Of a DNA stretch of 64,000 nucleotides, positions 19,691 to 28,772 are shown piece after piece. The notes under the pieces are model-generated. The model was not told where the DNA came from and did no database searches. It saw nothing but the letters and a program-made list of their open reading frames with translations. The translations under genes and the position numbers were made by a program. How positions within the stretch are numbered: the first letter of the stretch is position 1; each line of letters starts with the position of its first letter. Source of the DNA: Gammaproteobacteria bacterium 45_16_T64 (GTDB lineage: Bacteria > Pseudomonadota > Gammaproteobacteria > Pseudomonadales > Ketobacteraceae); assembly GCA_002162955.1 (NCBI GenBank), contig MABD01000047.1, forward strand, positions 64,196 through 128,195, in the 5' to 3' direction.

Positions 19691-21283
19691 ATGGGACAAT
19701 TGGTTGAGCATGACATTTTAGTGATAGGTAGTGGTGCTGCTGGATTAACAACAGCGCTACATCTTGCCCCCCACGCCAAAGTTGCGGTCCTTAGTAAAGG
19801 CTCACTAACCGCCGCTAACACATACTATGCTCAGGGAGGCGTCGCTGCCGTACTGGACAAAGGGGATTCCGTAGAAGCCCATATTGCAGACACCCTGAAT
19901 GCAGGCGCAGGCCTTTGCCATGAGGATGCAGTGCGCTTTACCGTCGAAAATGGCCCTTCCGCTATCCACTGGCTAGTCGATCAGGGGGTTGGGTTTACAA
20001 CGGAGATGCTGCCCGATGGACAAGAAGACTTCCATCTCACAAAGGAAGGGGGTCACAGCCACCGCCGAGTTATTCACGCAGCAGACGCCACCGGTTTTGC
20101 AATATCCAACGCCCTAATAGACCAAGTTTGCCAACACCCCAATGTCGATATCTATGAATCTAGAGTCGCCATCGATCTTGTTACTGCCAAAAAGCGTGGT
20201 TCTTCCGACAATCAGGTACTAGGGGCATATGTACTGAACAAAGAAACGGGTAATATCGACACCCATCGGGCTCGCTTTGTCGTGCTCGCCAGTGGAGGTG
20301 CGAGCAAAACCTACCTCTATACTAGCAATCCTGATGTCGCCACTGGTGACGGGATAGCCATGGCATGGCGTGCAGGGTGCCCCGTTGCCAATATGGAGTT
20401 CAATCAATTCCACCCCACCTGCCTCTATCACCCCGATGCCAGGTCATTTCTCATCACAGAAGCCGTGCGCGGTGAAGGTGGATATTTGCGCCTACCAAAT
20501 GGCGAGCGTTTCATGCATCACTTTGATGAGCGCGCAGAATTAGCACCTAGAGATATTGTGGCCCGTGCAATTGATCATGAAATGAAACGCCTAGGCGTCG
20601 ATTGCCTTTATTTGGATATCAGCCATAAGCCCGCAGAATTTATACAATCGCATTTTCCAACCGTGTACGAAAAATGCCTATCATTAGGGATTGATATTAC
20701 CAAGGAAGCAATCCCCATCGTCCCCGCAGCCCATTACACCTGCGGCGGGGTAATCACCAACAAATCAGGGGAAACGGCTGTTAAAGGGTTGTACTGTATC
20801 GGGGAAACTGCCTTTACAGGCCTTCATGGCGCAAACCGAATGGCAAGTAATTCGTTACTCGAATGCTTGGTATACGCGATATCCGCCAGCAAAACGATCG
20901 GCGAAAGGCTCACGCACAGCCACCCAAAAATCGACATCCCTCAATGGGACGAAAGCCAAGTCACCGATTCCGATGAGGATGTCGTCATTTCCCACAACTG
21001 GGATGAGTTACGCCGCTTTATGTGGGATTATGTCGGCATCGTTAGAACCGATAAGCGACTGGCAAGAGCATTGCACCGTGTTGAATTATTACAACGGGAA
21101 ATTAGTGAATATTATAGTAATTACAAAGTAAGCAACGATTTGATTGAACTACGTAACCTCGTTCTCGTTGGGGAGCTAATTATTCGCTCAGCACAACAAC
21201 GTAAAGAAAGCAGGGGGTTACATTTTACCTTGGATTACCCTGACCAATTACTCGAGGCCAAAGATACCGTTTTAGCCCCGTAA
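19691..21283 (+). CDS. nadB: L-aspartate oxidase NadB
   Basis: FAD-dependent enzyme that oxidises aspartate to iminoaspartate, the first step of de novo NAD synthesis. The N-terminus has the dinucleotide-binding [16 protein letters not shown], then [26 protein letters not shown], and the substrate region [23 protein letters not shown]. The C-terminal helical domain is complete. I chose the ATG at 19691 ([13 protein letters not shown] 9 bases upstream), giving 530 aa; an upstream TTG would add 20 atypical residues. It is divergent from rpoE and convergent with ygfX. Confidence 0.96.
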   Translation: MGQLVEHDILVIGSGAAGLTTALHLAPHAKVAVLSKGSLTAANTYYAQGGVAAVLDKGDSVEAHIADTLNAGAGLCHEDAVRFTVENGPSAIHWLVDQGVGFTTEMLPDGQEDFHLTKEGGHSHRRVIHAADATGFAISNALIDQVCQHPNVDIYESRVAIDLVTAKKRGSSDNQVLGAYVLNKETGNIDTHRARFVVLASGGASKTYLYTSNPDVATGDGIAMAWRAGCPVANMEFNQFHPTCLYHPDARSFLITEAVRGEGGYLRLPNGERFMHHFDERAELAPRDIVARAIDHEMKRLGVDCLYLDISHKPAEFIQSHFPTVYEKCLSLGIDITKEAIPIVPAAHYTCGGVITNKSGETAVKGLYCIGETAFTGLHGANRMASNSLLECLVYAISASKTIGERLTHSHPKIDIPQWDESQVTDSDEDVVISHNWDELRRFMWDYVGIVRTDKRLARALHRVELLQREISEYYSNYKVSNDLIELRNLVLVGELIIRSAQQRKESRGLHFTLDYPDQLLEAKDTVLAP

Positions 21284-21290
21284 TAACGCA

Positions 21291-21812
21291 CTATATACCC
21301 AACTCCTCTTTGCCCTGCCATCGCAACAACACTTGCAACCGGCGGTAATCGTTATCAGAAACCCTGTCTGGTGTTATTAGCACCGAGATGGGGGCTGCGA
21401 ACCTAACATTGGTAGGCGAGAACCGTAAACTGACAAGGCCACGGGTCACGACACTGCTCGACAATAATCGGTAGTCCCCCATACTGCCATCCTCAAAGAC
21501 AAGCGCCCACTGCCTATCGTCCCGCTGGCTCAGTGATTTTACAACACGCCACTGCGATACCCATAGAGCGCCTCTCAGCGCTAACGCGGCCTTCACTTGC
21601 TCTGCCAGCCATACCCGCCCAAGCCCAAGCCTCAATGCGGAGGTAAAAGCCAGTAGACCAACACATATAGCCATTCCCCAGAATAAAGGGGTAGGTAAGG
21701 TGCTGGTTATTAGGAAAGCAAAGACGCCACAATAAGCGGAAGCAACCCCTATCGCCACCCGTGGGGATGGCGCCAACTCAAAGTCCGGGAGCCATTCGTG
21801 AAAGGATGACAT
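21291..21812 (-). CDS. ygfX: YgfX (CptA)-like membrane protein
   Basis: A 173-aa protein with two adjacent hydrophobic segments (about 19-40 and 44-62) and a C-terminal soluble domain, the layout of the YgfX/CptA family encoded beside sdhE. E. coli YgfX has been reported as an inhibitor of cell-division and cytoskeletal proteins or as affecting flavinylation; neither role can be confirmed here. Sequence conservation in this family is low, so the call rests on layout and position. The ATG at 21810-21812 lies inside the end of sdhE, a 35-bp overlap in another frame. Confidence 0.7.
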   Translation of the reverse strand: MSSFHEWLPDFELAPSPRVAIGVASAYCGVFAFLITSTLPTPLFWGMAICVGLLAFTSALRLGLGRVWLAEQVKAALALRGALWVSQWRVVKSLSQRDDRQWALVFEDGSMGDYRLLSSSVVTRGLVSLRFSPTNVRFAAPISVLITPDRVSDNDYRRLQVLLRWQGKEELGI

Positions 21813-22056
21813 CAACCATTGCCGCCGCTACAGTATTTTCCGGTTTTACCCGCATCGTAAACCACTCAAACATATCTGCATCTTGCTCTTTGAGGAAATC
21901 CTCAAAATTATTCTGATCTGCTTCCGTTAGCTCGTCGAAATAACGCTCAAAGAATGGAACCAATAGCACTTCCACTTCCTTTATACCTCGTCGACACTGC
22001 CACGTTAACCGACGTTTGCGGTCAGCTGTAGATTCTTTTCCTTCCTGTGCGCTCAT
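21778..22056 (-). CDS. sdhE: FAD assembly factor SdhE
   Basis: Small helical protein that promotes covalent attachment of FAD to SdhA/FrdA. The 92-aa product from the ATG at 22054-22056 (MSAQEGKEST) contains the family core RRLTWQCRRGIKEVEVLL (the RGxxE motif as RRGIKE) and DMFEWFTMR. GAGG lies 8 bases before this ATG, so I prefer it to an ATG at 22083 and to the longer frame starting at 22239. It overlaps ygfX downstream and is divergent from ygfZ, the arrangement seen in enterics. Confidence 0.92.
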   Translation of the reverse strand: MSAQEGKESTADRKRRLTWQCRRGIKEVEVLLVPFFERYFDELTEADQNNFEDFLKEQDADMFEWFTMRVKPENTVAAAMVDVILSRMAPGL

Positions 22057-22217
22057 TTTTCGATCCTCAACATCAGGGTTCATAGCCAAAACGGCCCTCT
22101 TTCTTACATTGGGCACGATTATACCCAAAAGATTGCAAATACCCACACAACTCGTCTGCTGACAGCAGCGCTTTATGGATTTATCATAGGGGCACTTTAA
22201 AAAGCAGCAGGTATCAC

Positions 22218-23216
22218 ATGCAACAACAATGGCAATCACTTATTAGCAGCCTCCCCTCCCCACTTGAGCAACATCAAGTTTCCCCCGAATTAGGCTACGT
22301 TGCCTGCCTAACAGGTTTCGAGTATTTAGCCATAACAGGGGCAGACAGACACACCTTCCTTCAGGGACAAATGAGCTGTGATTTCACCAAGATTGAAGGC
22401 CAGCTGTTGCTTGGGGCAAATTGCAACCTGAAAGGTAGAGCGCTGGCAACGTTTTACGCGATGGATGATGGAGAAACAACCTACCTCATTTTGCCCACCG
22501 GCCAAGCCCTTCCACTGAAAGCGGTGCTTGACAAATATGCGCTTTTCTCAAATGCCGAGATTACATTACCTACCCAGCCGCAGCTGGTTGTGGGCTTGGT
22601 AGGAGAGCCGGCCGTAGCATTGTGTGAAACGAAAGCCTTAGAAGAGAATCAGGCCATCGTATGTAACGCAGGAATGGTAGCCAGAATAAGCAACACTAAC
22701 TTGCATATCTGTATTACAAGCAGTGCTACCGTCTCAACTTGGTTAACCGCACTCCCGAACGAAGCACTACCGACTCAACAGCAAACCTGGGACCAACAGC
22801 AGCTTTCTGCCGGTATTTCTCATGTCACACCGGAGAGCCAGGAATTATTTATTCCCCAAGAACTCAATTACGATTTAATCGGTGGAATAAGCTTCAACAA
22901 GGGTTGCTATAAAGGGCAAGAAATAATTGCACGGCTGCATTACAGAGGAACCTACAAACAGCGGGCATTCCGCTATGAATGCAGTTCCGATCATGCCCCT
23001 ATTGCAGGTACACCTCTGTTTAGCAGCAATTCAAAGCAACCCTGTGGCCACGTCATTCAAAGCGTACTCATTGCACCAGGTAAGGTCGAGCTACTCGCGG
23101 TCAACAAGATAAAAGTCCAAGAATCAGAACCGGTTCACTTAGATCAAAAAGATGGTCCCATTCTCCAGAGCCTTTCCTTACCCTATGCTATAACTAATAC
23201 AGAAGAGGCGGAATAA
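22218..23216 (+). CDS. ygfZ: tRNA-modifying / iron-sulfur protein YgfZ
   Basis: Folate-binding protein of the GcvT/COG0354 family that supports iron-sulfur enzymes such as MiaB. Its signature is KGCYKGQEIIARLHYRG, with the conserved cysteine at residue 230. The N-terminal half has FLQGQMSCDFTKI. It is 332 aa, normal length. The ATG is preceded by AGG. It is divergent from sdhE across about 160 bp and is followed by the HDOD gene after 66 bp. Confidence 0.93.
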   Translation: MQQQWQSLISSLPSPLEQHQVSPELGYVACLTGFEYLAITGADRHTFLQGQMSCDFTKIEGQLLLGANCNLKGRALATFYAMDDGETTYLILPTGQALPLKAVLDKYALFSNAEITLPTQPQLVVGLVGEPAVALCETKALEENQAIVCNAGMVARISNTNLHICITSSATVSTWLTALPNEALPTQQQTWDQQQLSAGISHVTPESQELFIPQELNYDLIGGISFNKGCYKGQEIIARLHYRGTYKQRAFRYECSSDHAPIAGTPLFSSNSKQPCGHVIQSVLIAPGKVELLAVNKIKVQESEPVHLDQKDGPILQSLSLPYAITNTEEAE

Positions 23217-23238
23217 CAGACCCCTATTTTCCCTGTTA

Positions 23239-23274
23239 GCTCCGCCGGTAACCCATAAGCTAGGGGAGCGGAGC
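23239..23274 (+). promoter_or_regulatory. Hairpin covering the HDOD gene ribosome site
   Basis: Perfect 7-bp inverted repeat GCTCCGC / GCGGAGC separated by 22 bases, directly before the HDOD start codon at 23283. The GGAG that best serves as Shine-Dalgarno (23270-23273) is inside the right arm. Folding would hide it, so the structure could limit translation of the HDOD protein or mark the end of the ygfZ message. Confidence 0.45.
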
Positions 23275-23282
23275 AGCAAAAT

Positions 23283-24122
23283 ATGTCCAATCTGGATCAA
23301 GTTGTATTACAAGAAATCACCGAGCTTATCGATAATGACAAGCTCGTTTTGCCCACCCTGCCAGAGGTTGCGTTAAAAGCAAGGGACACGGCGGAAGACC
23401 CCAACGCATCAGCCAAAGACCTCGCCAAGGTCATCAGCAATGATGCTGCAATGACCGCTAGAATTATCAAAGTGGCTAATAGCCCCATAATGCGCGGGGC
23501 GCGTGAAGTTGAAGATGTTCAGATGGCGATCGCACGATTAGGCATCACCTGCATTAGCAACCTCGTCACAGGCCTTGCTATGGAGCAGATGTTTCAAGCG
23601 ACATCCGACTTTATTGATAAAGCCATGCGCGCATCCTGGACTCACAGTACCGAAGTTGCAGGCATCGCGAACGTGCTAGCTCGTCACTACACTAAACTTA
23701 AACCCGACCAAGCAACACTTGCAGGCCTTGTCCATAATATTGGGATACTCCCCATCCTCACGTTCGCAGAGGATTCGGGAAAGCTTAATGACCACATTAC
23801 TCTGCAAAGCATTATCGATAAAATACATCCCTATATTGGTGCAAAAATACTACAAAGTTGGGACTTTCCAAAGGAGCTGATTGAAGTGCCCCAACATTAT
23901 CTCAACTTCACTAGAGATACCGGTGAAGCCAAGGCAGATTATGCGGACATAGTGATGGTTGCTAACCTGCAAACCTATATTGGTAAAGAGCATCAGCTTG
24001 CAAACATGGACTGGGGAAATATCCCAGCATTCGCTCGCGTAGGCTTAGACCCCCATGTGGATGACCAGGAAGGTGAAGATCTGTCCGATGAAATGGAAGC
24101 AGCAATGGCCATGTTACGTTGA
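23283..24122 (+). CDS. HDOD domain protein
   Basis: A 279-aa single-domain HDOD protein. The HDOD region (about 20-215) includes LPTLPEVALKARD, AMTARIIKVANSP, ARLGI and LAGLVHNIGILPIL. HDOD proteins lack full HD phosphodiesterase residues and usually act as adaptors in chemotaxis, c-di-GMP or stress signalling. No other domain is visible; the tail is acidic (DDQEGEDLSDEMEAA). It follows ygfZ and may have its own translational control through the hairpin upstream. The pathway cannot be named from sequence. Confidence 0.9.
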   Translation: MSNLDQVVLQEITELIDNDKLVLPTLPEVALKARDTAEDPNASAKDLAKVISNDAAMTARIIKVANSPIMRGAREVEDVQMAIARLGITCISNLVTGLAMEQMFQATSDFIDKAMRASWTHSTEVAGIANVLARHYTKLKPDQATLAGLVHNIGILPILTFAEDSGKLNDHITLQSIIDKIHPYIGAKILQSWDFPKELIEVPQHYLNFTRDTGEAKADYADIVMVANLQTYIGKEHQLANMDWGNIPAFARVGLDPHVDDQEGEDLSDEMEAAMAMLR

Positions 24123-24163
24123 TGTTACACCCAAGTTGAGCTAAAGCACTCTTAACATACGGT

Positions 24164-24191
24164 AGGCCTAGAGTGAGTAATTTCTAGGCCT
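24164..24191. other. Hairpin after the HDOD gene
   Basis: Nine-bp perfect inverted repeat AGGCCTAGA / TCTAGGCCT with a 10-base loop, about 40 bp after the HDOD stop. There is no T-run after it, so it is either a weak or factor-dependent 3' end, an RNA stabiliser, or an operator for the TetR gene that starts at 24271. Confidence 0.4.
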
Positions 24192-24270
24192 TCACCCTGA
24201 CCTGTTATACACTCGAAACGATTTACCCCTTCCGTAGCAACATCCACTCTCACGTAAAATAAGAATAGAA

Positions 24271-24909
24271 ATGCGAACGAGAAAACCTCCTGAAGAGCGC
24301 AAGGCGGAGATCCTGCATGCCGCAACCACACTCATCACTGTGCGAGGGTACAAAAAAGTTGCAATGATTGACGTGGCAAATTCAATCGGCGTATCCAAAG
24401 CAGCCCTCTATGTGTATTACCCCACTAAAGATGCACTGTTCGAGGCTGTTGTTTTTAAATCCTTGGAAGCACCATTAGCCGCCATCAAAGAAGCAAGCAT
24501 GCAGCCAACCGAGATTGCAGAGAAGCTCACCAATATGCTGGTGAACTCGTTTACACTGGCGCTTTACAAGCCCAAGCCAATGATTGAACTCATCAACTCC
24601 TCACGAAAATATGCTCAAGATATACTACAAGACCACACACAGCAAACCCTCAAACTCTTCGCACGAGCCCTTGATGAAGCTCAACGGGACAACAAAATTC
24701 AACTGTCTGCAACAGGCTTATCCACCGAAGAAGCCGCCGAACTCATGCTAAGTTGCAGCCACGGTGCGGCCTTAGGTACAACGATCGGTTCCCCTATTCT
24801 GCCTAGAGATCAAATGGAACAAAGAATATCGGCTTTGGTCCACGGTCTAATCAATGGCTGGAAGAGTCTTCCCGACCAAGATCACCTCTACACTGTCCCT
24901 CCTGCCTAA
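24271..24909 (+). CDS. TetR/AcrR family transcriptional regulator
   Basis: A 212-aa repressor-type regulator. The N-terminal helix-turn-helix is typical: RKAEILHAATTLITVRGYKK, then VSKAALYVYYPTKDALFEAVV. The C-terminal ligand domain is of the TetR_C type, with no recognisable ligand motif. It is followed on the same strand by a fatty acid hydroxylase gene after 113 bp containing an inverted repeat, so that gene is a plausible target. The ribosome site is weak. Confidence 0.9.
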   Translation: MRTRKPPEERKAEILHAATTLITVRGYKKVAMIDVANSIGVSKAALYVYYPTKDALFEAVVFKSLEAPLAAIKEASMQPTEIAEKLTNMLVNSFTLALYKPKPMIELINSSRKYAQDILQDHTQQTLKLFARALDEAQRDNKIQLSATGLSTEEAAELMLSCSHGAALGTTIGSPILPRDQMEQRISALVHGLINGWKSLPDQDHLYTVPPA

Positions 24910-24955
24910 TTCCACCCTTGACCCTGTCTGTTTTTTGTTCAAAATAGCCCGTCAT

Positions 24956-24984
24956 TACTGACCTTTTTACAACTTTAGTCAGTA
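24956..24984. promoter_or_regulatory. Inverted repeat before the hydroxylase gene (possible TetR site)
   Basis: TACTGAC and GTCAGTA flank a 15-base spacer, about 40 bp before the hydroxylase ATG. The position in the promoter region and the TetR gene next door make an operator plausible, though the spacer is long for a single TetR dimer. Confidence 0.35.
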
Positions 24985-25022
24985 GCATCGAGTAATACCC
25001 TCTTATTAGGTTGAGACACAAA

Positions 25023-26012
25023 ATGACAGCAGTAGATACACACGCCAATAACCCTGGCTATGATCCTCGCTTTGGAGCGCTGCCTTGGCTGCGACAACGC
25101 TCTCTATTGATAATAAAAGGTGAGAAAATAGGCGTTCCGAAAGAACAATCGCTATCTCTACTGTTGGGTTTATTCGTTCATCTTGGGCCAGCAATTATTT
25201 TTACGCTTGTCCTGACTTATTTCGGCCGATCCTGGGAATGGATTCTTGGGTCTTTTGTTGTCTTGAGCGGGCTTAATCTGTGGCTAATTATCACACTGGA
25301 AAAGCGAAGACCCTCTGTCAGCCTCGCCAATAGGACGCTAAAGGCTTGGGTCGAAGGTATGTCGCTGGTATTTGTAAAAGGCGTAATTTGCGGTAGTGCC
25401 GTGGTAGCGACAGGGTGGTGGATAGTAAGCACGCTGCTAAGTGCATTGCTACCAGCAACGCTTAACTACAGTATTGTCAGTTCCTCTTGGGAGCTGATTT
25501 TTGCCGCAGTCATGCTAACGGACCTCGCTTATTATTGTAGCCATCGGTTCTTAAATCATGGTAAATCGAAAGACCGAGTGAGCACGCTTTTTAGAAAATT
25601 ACATGTTGTTCATCACTCAGTGGATGTGCTCGACTTTCTACGCGGTAACGTTAGCTCTTTTTGGGATACCGCTGTCACCGGGTTTCAAATTCCACTCGCA
25701 ATAATTGGTGCTTGCGCGGGCATGGATTTACCCTCCGTACTTATTACCTACACGCTTGTTCTAATGTTACAGGCCACCCATCATGCCAACCACACCGTCA
25801 ACATTGGTTTGTTGCGCTTCTTTTTCATGGACAATCATGCCCACAAATTACACCACTGCCCACGGGGCTACCTGGTAAATCACGGTGCACTTTTTTCTGT
25901 TTGGGATCAAATATTCGGCACCTATTATGAAGACTGGAATCTTTCTTCTAATTACATGCAAAAGCACCGAATTCCTATCCCCGTTGGGCTCAAAGCAAGT
26001 ACGCGTCACTAG
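25023..26012 (+). CDS. Sterol desaturase / fatty acid hydroxylase family membrane protein
   Basis: Integral-membrane di-iron oxygenase of the fatty acid hydroxylase superfamily. Several hydrophobic segments are visible (about 42-62, 66-85, 115-145). The histidine boxes are HRFLNH, HVVHHS, HHANHT and HKLHH, the usual metal ligands. I use the ATG at 25023 (329 aa); an upstream TTG at 25011 has no support. The substrate (sterol, carotenoid, fatty acid or lipid headgroup) cannot be decided. The adjacent TetR gene suggests lipid-responsive control. A second, shorter member is at 61258-62016. Confidence 0.85.
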   Translation: MTAVDTHANNPGYDPRFGALPWLRQRSLLIIKGEKIGVPKEQSLSLLLGLFVHLGPAIIFTLVLTYFGRSWEWILGSFVVLSGLNLWLIITLEKRRPSVSLANRTLKAWVEGMSLVFVKGVICGSAVVATGWWIVSTLLSALLPATLNYSIVSSSWELIFAAVMLTDLAYYCSHRFLNHGKSKDRVSTLFRKLHVVHHSVDVLDFLRGNVSSFWDTAVTGFQIPLAIIGACAGMDLPSVLITYTLVLMLQATHHANHTVNIGLLRFFFMDNHAHKLHHCPRGYLVNHGALFSVWDQIFGTYYEDWNLSSNYMQKHRIPIPVGLKASTRH

Positions 26013-26019
26013 CTCTGAC

Positions 26020-27273
26020 TTACCCCAGAGTGAGGCCTTTACGTAAATGCTCTTGCAGATCAATGCCGTAACTGCCATTAATAAGAATATCCTTGATTAA
26101 AAACTCTTTGCGATCCCCCTGCTCGTTAGCGTTACCAAGGTTCACTACATGGGGTTTGATTGGGTTCTTTGCATGATCTAACAATTTAAGTACTTTAGGT
26201 AATCGGCGATTTTTGTAGTTGGTAGAAATCACAATGCCTACCTCACCGTTATTTAACAACGCCAGACTGCCCGGCGGGTACAACCCCACACATTGCACAA
26301 ATTGTAATACCAATTCGTCATCAAACTTGGTTCCACGATTCGCATAGAGGAATCGCACTGCCTCAAGCGTTGTACTGGGTTTACCCCCAAATTGCTCTGT
26401 AGTCATGTCAATGTAGGTGTCAACAATTGAAACCATACGAGTATTGTGAGAAATACCAACAGCTTTCAGGCCCCGAGGATATCCACTGCCATCTAAGTGT
26501 TCGTGGTGACAATGCGCCACATCGGTTACACCATGATATAGCCCCGGATTAGACATGAGTATATTTCTACCATGCAAGGTATGCCCTTTAAGAATTCGCG
26601 TTTCCTTTTCGCTCAACTGCGAGCCTTTGGATAAAACATCACCAGGCACTTTCATCATGCCTATATCATGTAATAAACCACATAACCCCAACTGCTCAAG
26701 TTCCAGTTTTTCCAGCCCCAGGTGGCGACCAAATGCAACCACAAGAATACATACGTTCAAACTATGCTCAGCTGTACCGCTATTTACATTATTGATTTTC
26801 CCAAGCCACATTAATGCATCAGGATTTCGTAGTAGGCTATCCACACAATCGGATACGGTTTCCTTTGCCTTTTTGACATCAAGCGCATTGCCAATACGCA
26901 CATCATCTAACACACTCTTAACAATCGTTTTGGCTTGTCTATATACACCAGGGGCAACGCCATTTTCTTGTTCTACCGAGACTTTGTGAATATAGCGTTG
27001 CTTTTTTTTACCGGTATTCTGCTCCACCCTTTCTTCGGCTGGCACCCAATCTTCTTTGACGGCATCAATATAGACGTAATCACAAAATTCCTGGACCAAC
27101 ATAATATGGTCCAAGCTCTCTATCAAGAATCCTTGCACTAAGAACGGGGTTTCCAACCAAGGTCTATCCAAAGCACTCACGTACATCCCAACACCAAGCT
27201 GAGACACGGGAACTTTTAACGTGGTGTCTGTACTTTGAACATAGCCAGGTCTAACCACTGTTTTTTTAACCAT
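26020..27273 (-). CDS. HD-GYP c-di-GMP phosphodiesterase with DUF3391 domain
   Basis: Cytoplasmic 417-aa protein with an N-terminal DUF3391 domain (VSQLGVGMYVSALDRPWLETPF, about residues 20-110) and an HD-GYP domain (about 150-330). The metal residues HD are at 202-203 in LLHDIGMMKVP, and the signature is HHEHLDGSGYPRGL. The family hydrolyses c-di-GMP to GMP. I chose the ATG at 27271-27273 (MVKKTVVRPG), which has a G-rich site upstream. It is divergent from the leucine-rich-repeat gene with about 110 bp between, so the two may share regulation. Confidence 0.93.
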   Translation of the reverse strand: MVKKTVVRPGYVQSTDTTLKVPVSQLGVGMYVSALDRPWLETPFLVQGFLIESLDHIMLVQEFCDYVYIDAVKEDWVPAEERVEQNTGKKKQRYIHKVSVEQENGVAPGVYRQAKTIVKSVLDDVRIGNALDVKKAKETVSDCVDSLLRNPDALMWLGKINNVNSGTAEHSLNVCILVVAFGRHLGLEKLELEQLGLCGLLHDIGMMKVPGDVLSKGSQLSEKETRILKGHTLHGRNILMSNPGLYHGVTDVAHCHHEHLDGSGYPRGLKAVGISHNTRMVSIVDTYIDMTTEQFGGKPSTTLEAVRFLYANRGTKFDDELVLQFVQCVGLYPPGSLALLNNGEVGIVISTNYKNRRLPKVLKLLDHAKNPIKPHVVNLGNANEQGDRKEFLIKDILINGSYGIDLQEHLRKGLTLG

Positions 27274-27382
27274 TAAAAAAAACCACCCCCAAATTAACCA
27301 CTGGCATCTACTATTAATAGTATTGATCAAATTGACAAACTACTTAGACACAAACCGAATAAGTACACGCCCAGTTATAGTA

Positions 27383-28720
27383 ATGAGCCTAGAGCACGCG
27401 AAAGCCGTCATACAAGACGCAAAAAATAATCAGCTAAAAGAAATCCATCTTGCCTTTCAAGACCTGGAGGAACTTCCTGATTCTCTATGGGAACTGTCGG
27501 AGACGACACATCTGTTTCTGACAGGCAATCAATTAACCAACATCCCCAATGACATTCAAAAGCTCACGCAACTTCAGCACCTCGATCTTGCAGGCAACCA
27601 GCTAACACAGATGTCGCCAGGTATCTGCAGATTGGAGAAGCTTAATTATCTCGATATGTCCTCCAATAACATCACACACATGCCCGACACCGTCGCGTCG
27701 CTGCGAAATCTCATCTCCCTTGATTGTTTTGGAAATAAATTATCACAATTACCAGAGGAATTAGGGGAATGTCTAAATCTCACCAGCTTACGCGCTGGCA
27801 AGAATGAATTGCAATCGTTACCAAAATCTATCGGCAAACTCACCCACCTTGATACCCTGGATTGTGCCTACAATGAATTAGAACAACTGCCATCAAGTAT
27901 TTTTGCACTTACCCATCTCGAGCAGCTTGACCTGTGCGGCAATAAGATTGATCTTCCTTTTGCTGACTTCGAAAATCACCAATATGAACCCAATGTATTG
28001 CTATCGAGGATACGCCAATTACAGCACGACCAAAGTCATGCCCAACTCGATAAATACCGTAAGAATAAAGCCGAACAGTCTGCAAACGTCTATATCAACG
28101 CTCTGGACAAAGAGCTCAAAAAATTCCCGATCCAAGGCAATGCCCTCAACCTCAAAATTCAATTACCTGCGCTCACCCCCTCTATCAGAGAAACAACCCT
28201 CACACTTAATGCGTTACACGATGACTTAACGCTGTGCTGGGCAATCACCCAGAGCATACAAGGGGTTACCAGTTCAAGCCCTTGTGCAAACCCACTGATG
28301 GATCTTTGCCACCACAGCAAGTCCCTGCAGCCACAAGATATCGAAAGAGAAAGTGATCAAGTCATCCTCAATATAGAAACCTATTTATCAACATTACCGC
28401 CCAAAAAAAACACCCTACCTCGAGATACCCCTTCCAGCAAAATAACCCGTATTCTTACAGGGAAACACCTGCACATTTGCTGCCAGGTAAGCTCTTCACC
28501 TCGAGCATTATTCTATCTTGCGTATCTTTGGGCTCTAAGTTCTTTTTATGTCAATGGTCAACTGCGACTAGGCCCCCAGGGCAAAAGAACACTACTTAAC
28601 ATCCTCACCCAATCGTTAGAAGGACATGGACTCACCGTTAAGAACGACCCGCGCATCCCTTACACATTGCTATGCCTCAGTGAGCGCATTCGCCCCTATT
28701 CTCCTCAGGTATACCCCTAA
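27383..28720 (+). CDS. Leucine-rich-repeat protein
   Basis: A 445-aa protein without signal peptide. About seven 23-residue LRRs of the SDS22/bacterial type (LxxLxxLDLxxNxLxxLP) run from about residue 25 to 195, for example LQHLDLAGNQLTQMS and LEQLDLCGNKIDLP. The C-terminal 240 residues do not resemble a domain I know; they contain hydrophobic stretches such as ALFYLAYLWALSSFYV. I use the ATG at 27383; a TTG 20 codons earlier overlaps the divergent promoter. It lies between the HD-GYP gene and hrpB. The function is unknown; LRRs imply protein binding. Confidence 0.8.
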   Translation: MSLEHAKAVIQDAKNNQLKEIHLAFQDLEELPDSLWELSETTHLFLTGNQLTNIPNDIQKLTQLQHLDLAGNQLTQMSPGICRLEKLNYLDMSSNNITHMPDTVASLRNLISLDCFGNKLSQLPEELGECLNLTSLRAGKNELQSLPKSIGKLTHLDTLDCAYNELEQLPSSIFALTHLEQLDLCGNKIDLPFADFENHQYEPNVLLSRIRQLQHDQSHAQLDKYRKNKAEQSANVYINALDKELKKFPIQGNALNLKIQLPALTPSIRETTLTLNALHDDLTLCWAITQSIQGVTSSSPCANPLMDLCHHSKSLQPQDIERESDQVILNIETYLSTLPPKKNTLPRDTPSSKITRILTGKHLHICCQVSSSPRALFYLAYLWALSSFYVNGQLRLGPQGKRTLLNILTQSLEGHGLTVKNDPRIPYTLLCLSERIRPYSPQVYP

Positions 28721-28772
28721 CCCCCAACCTGTTATAAAATGTGTATTTTCACCAGGCTAATACTCTCTATTT

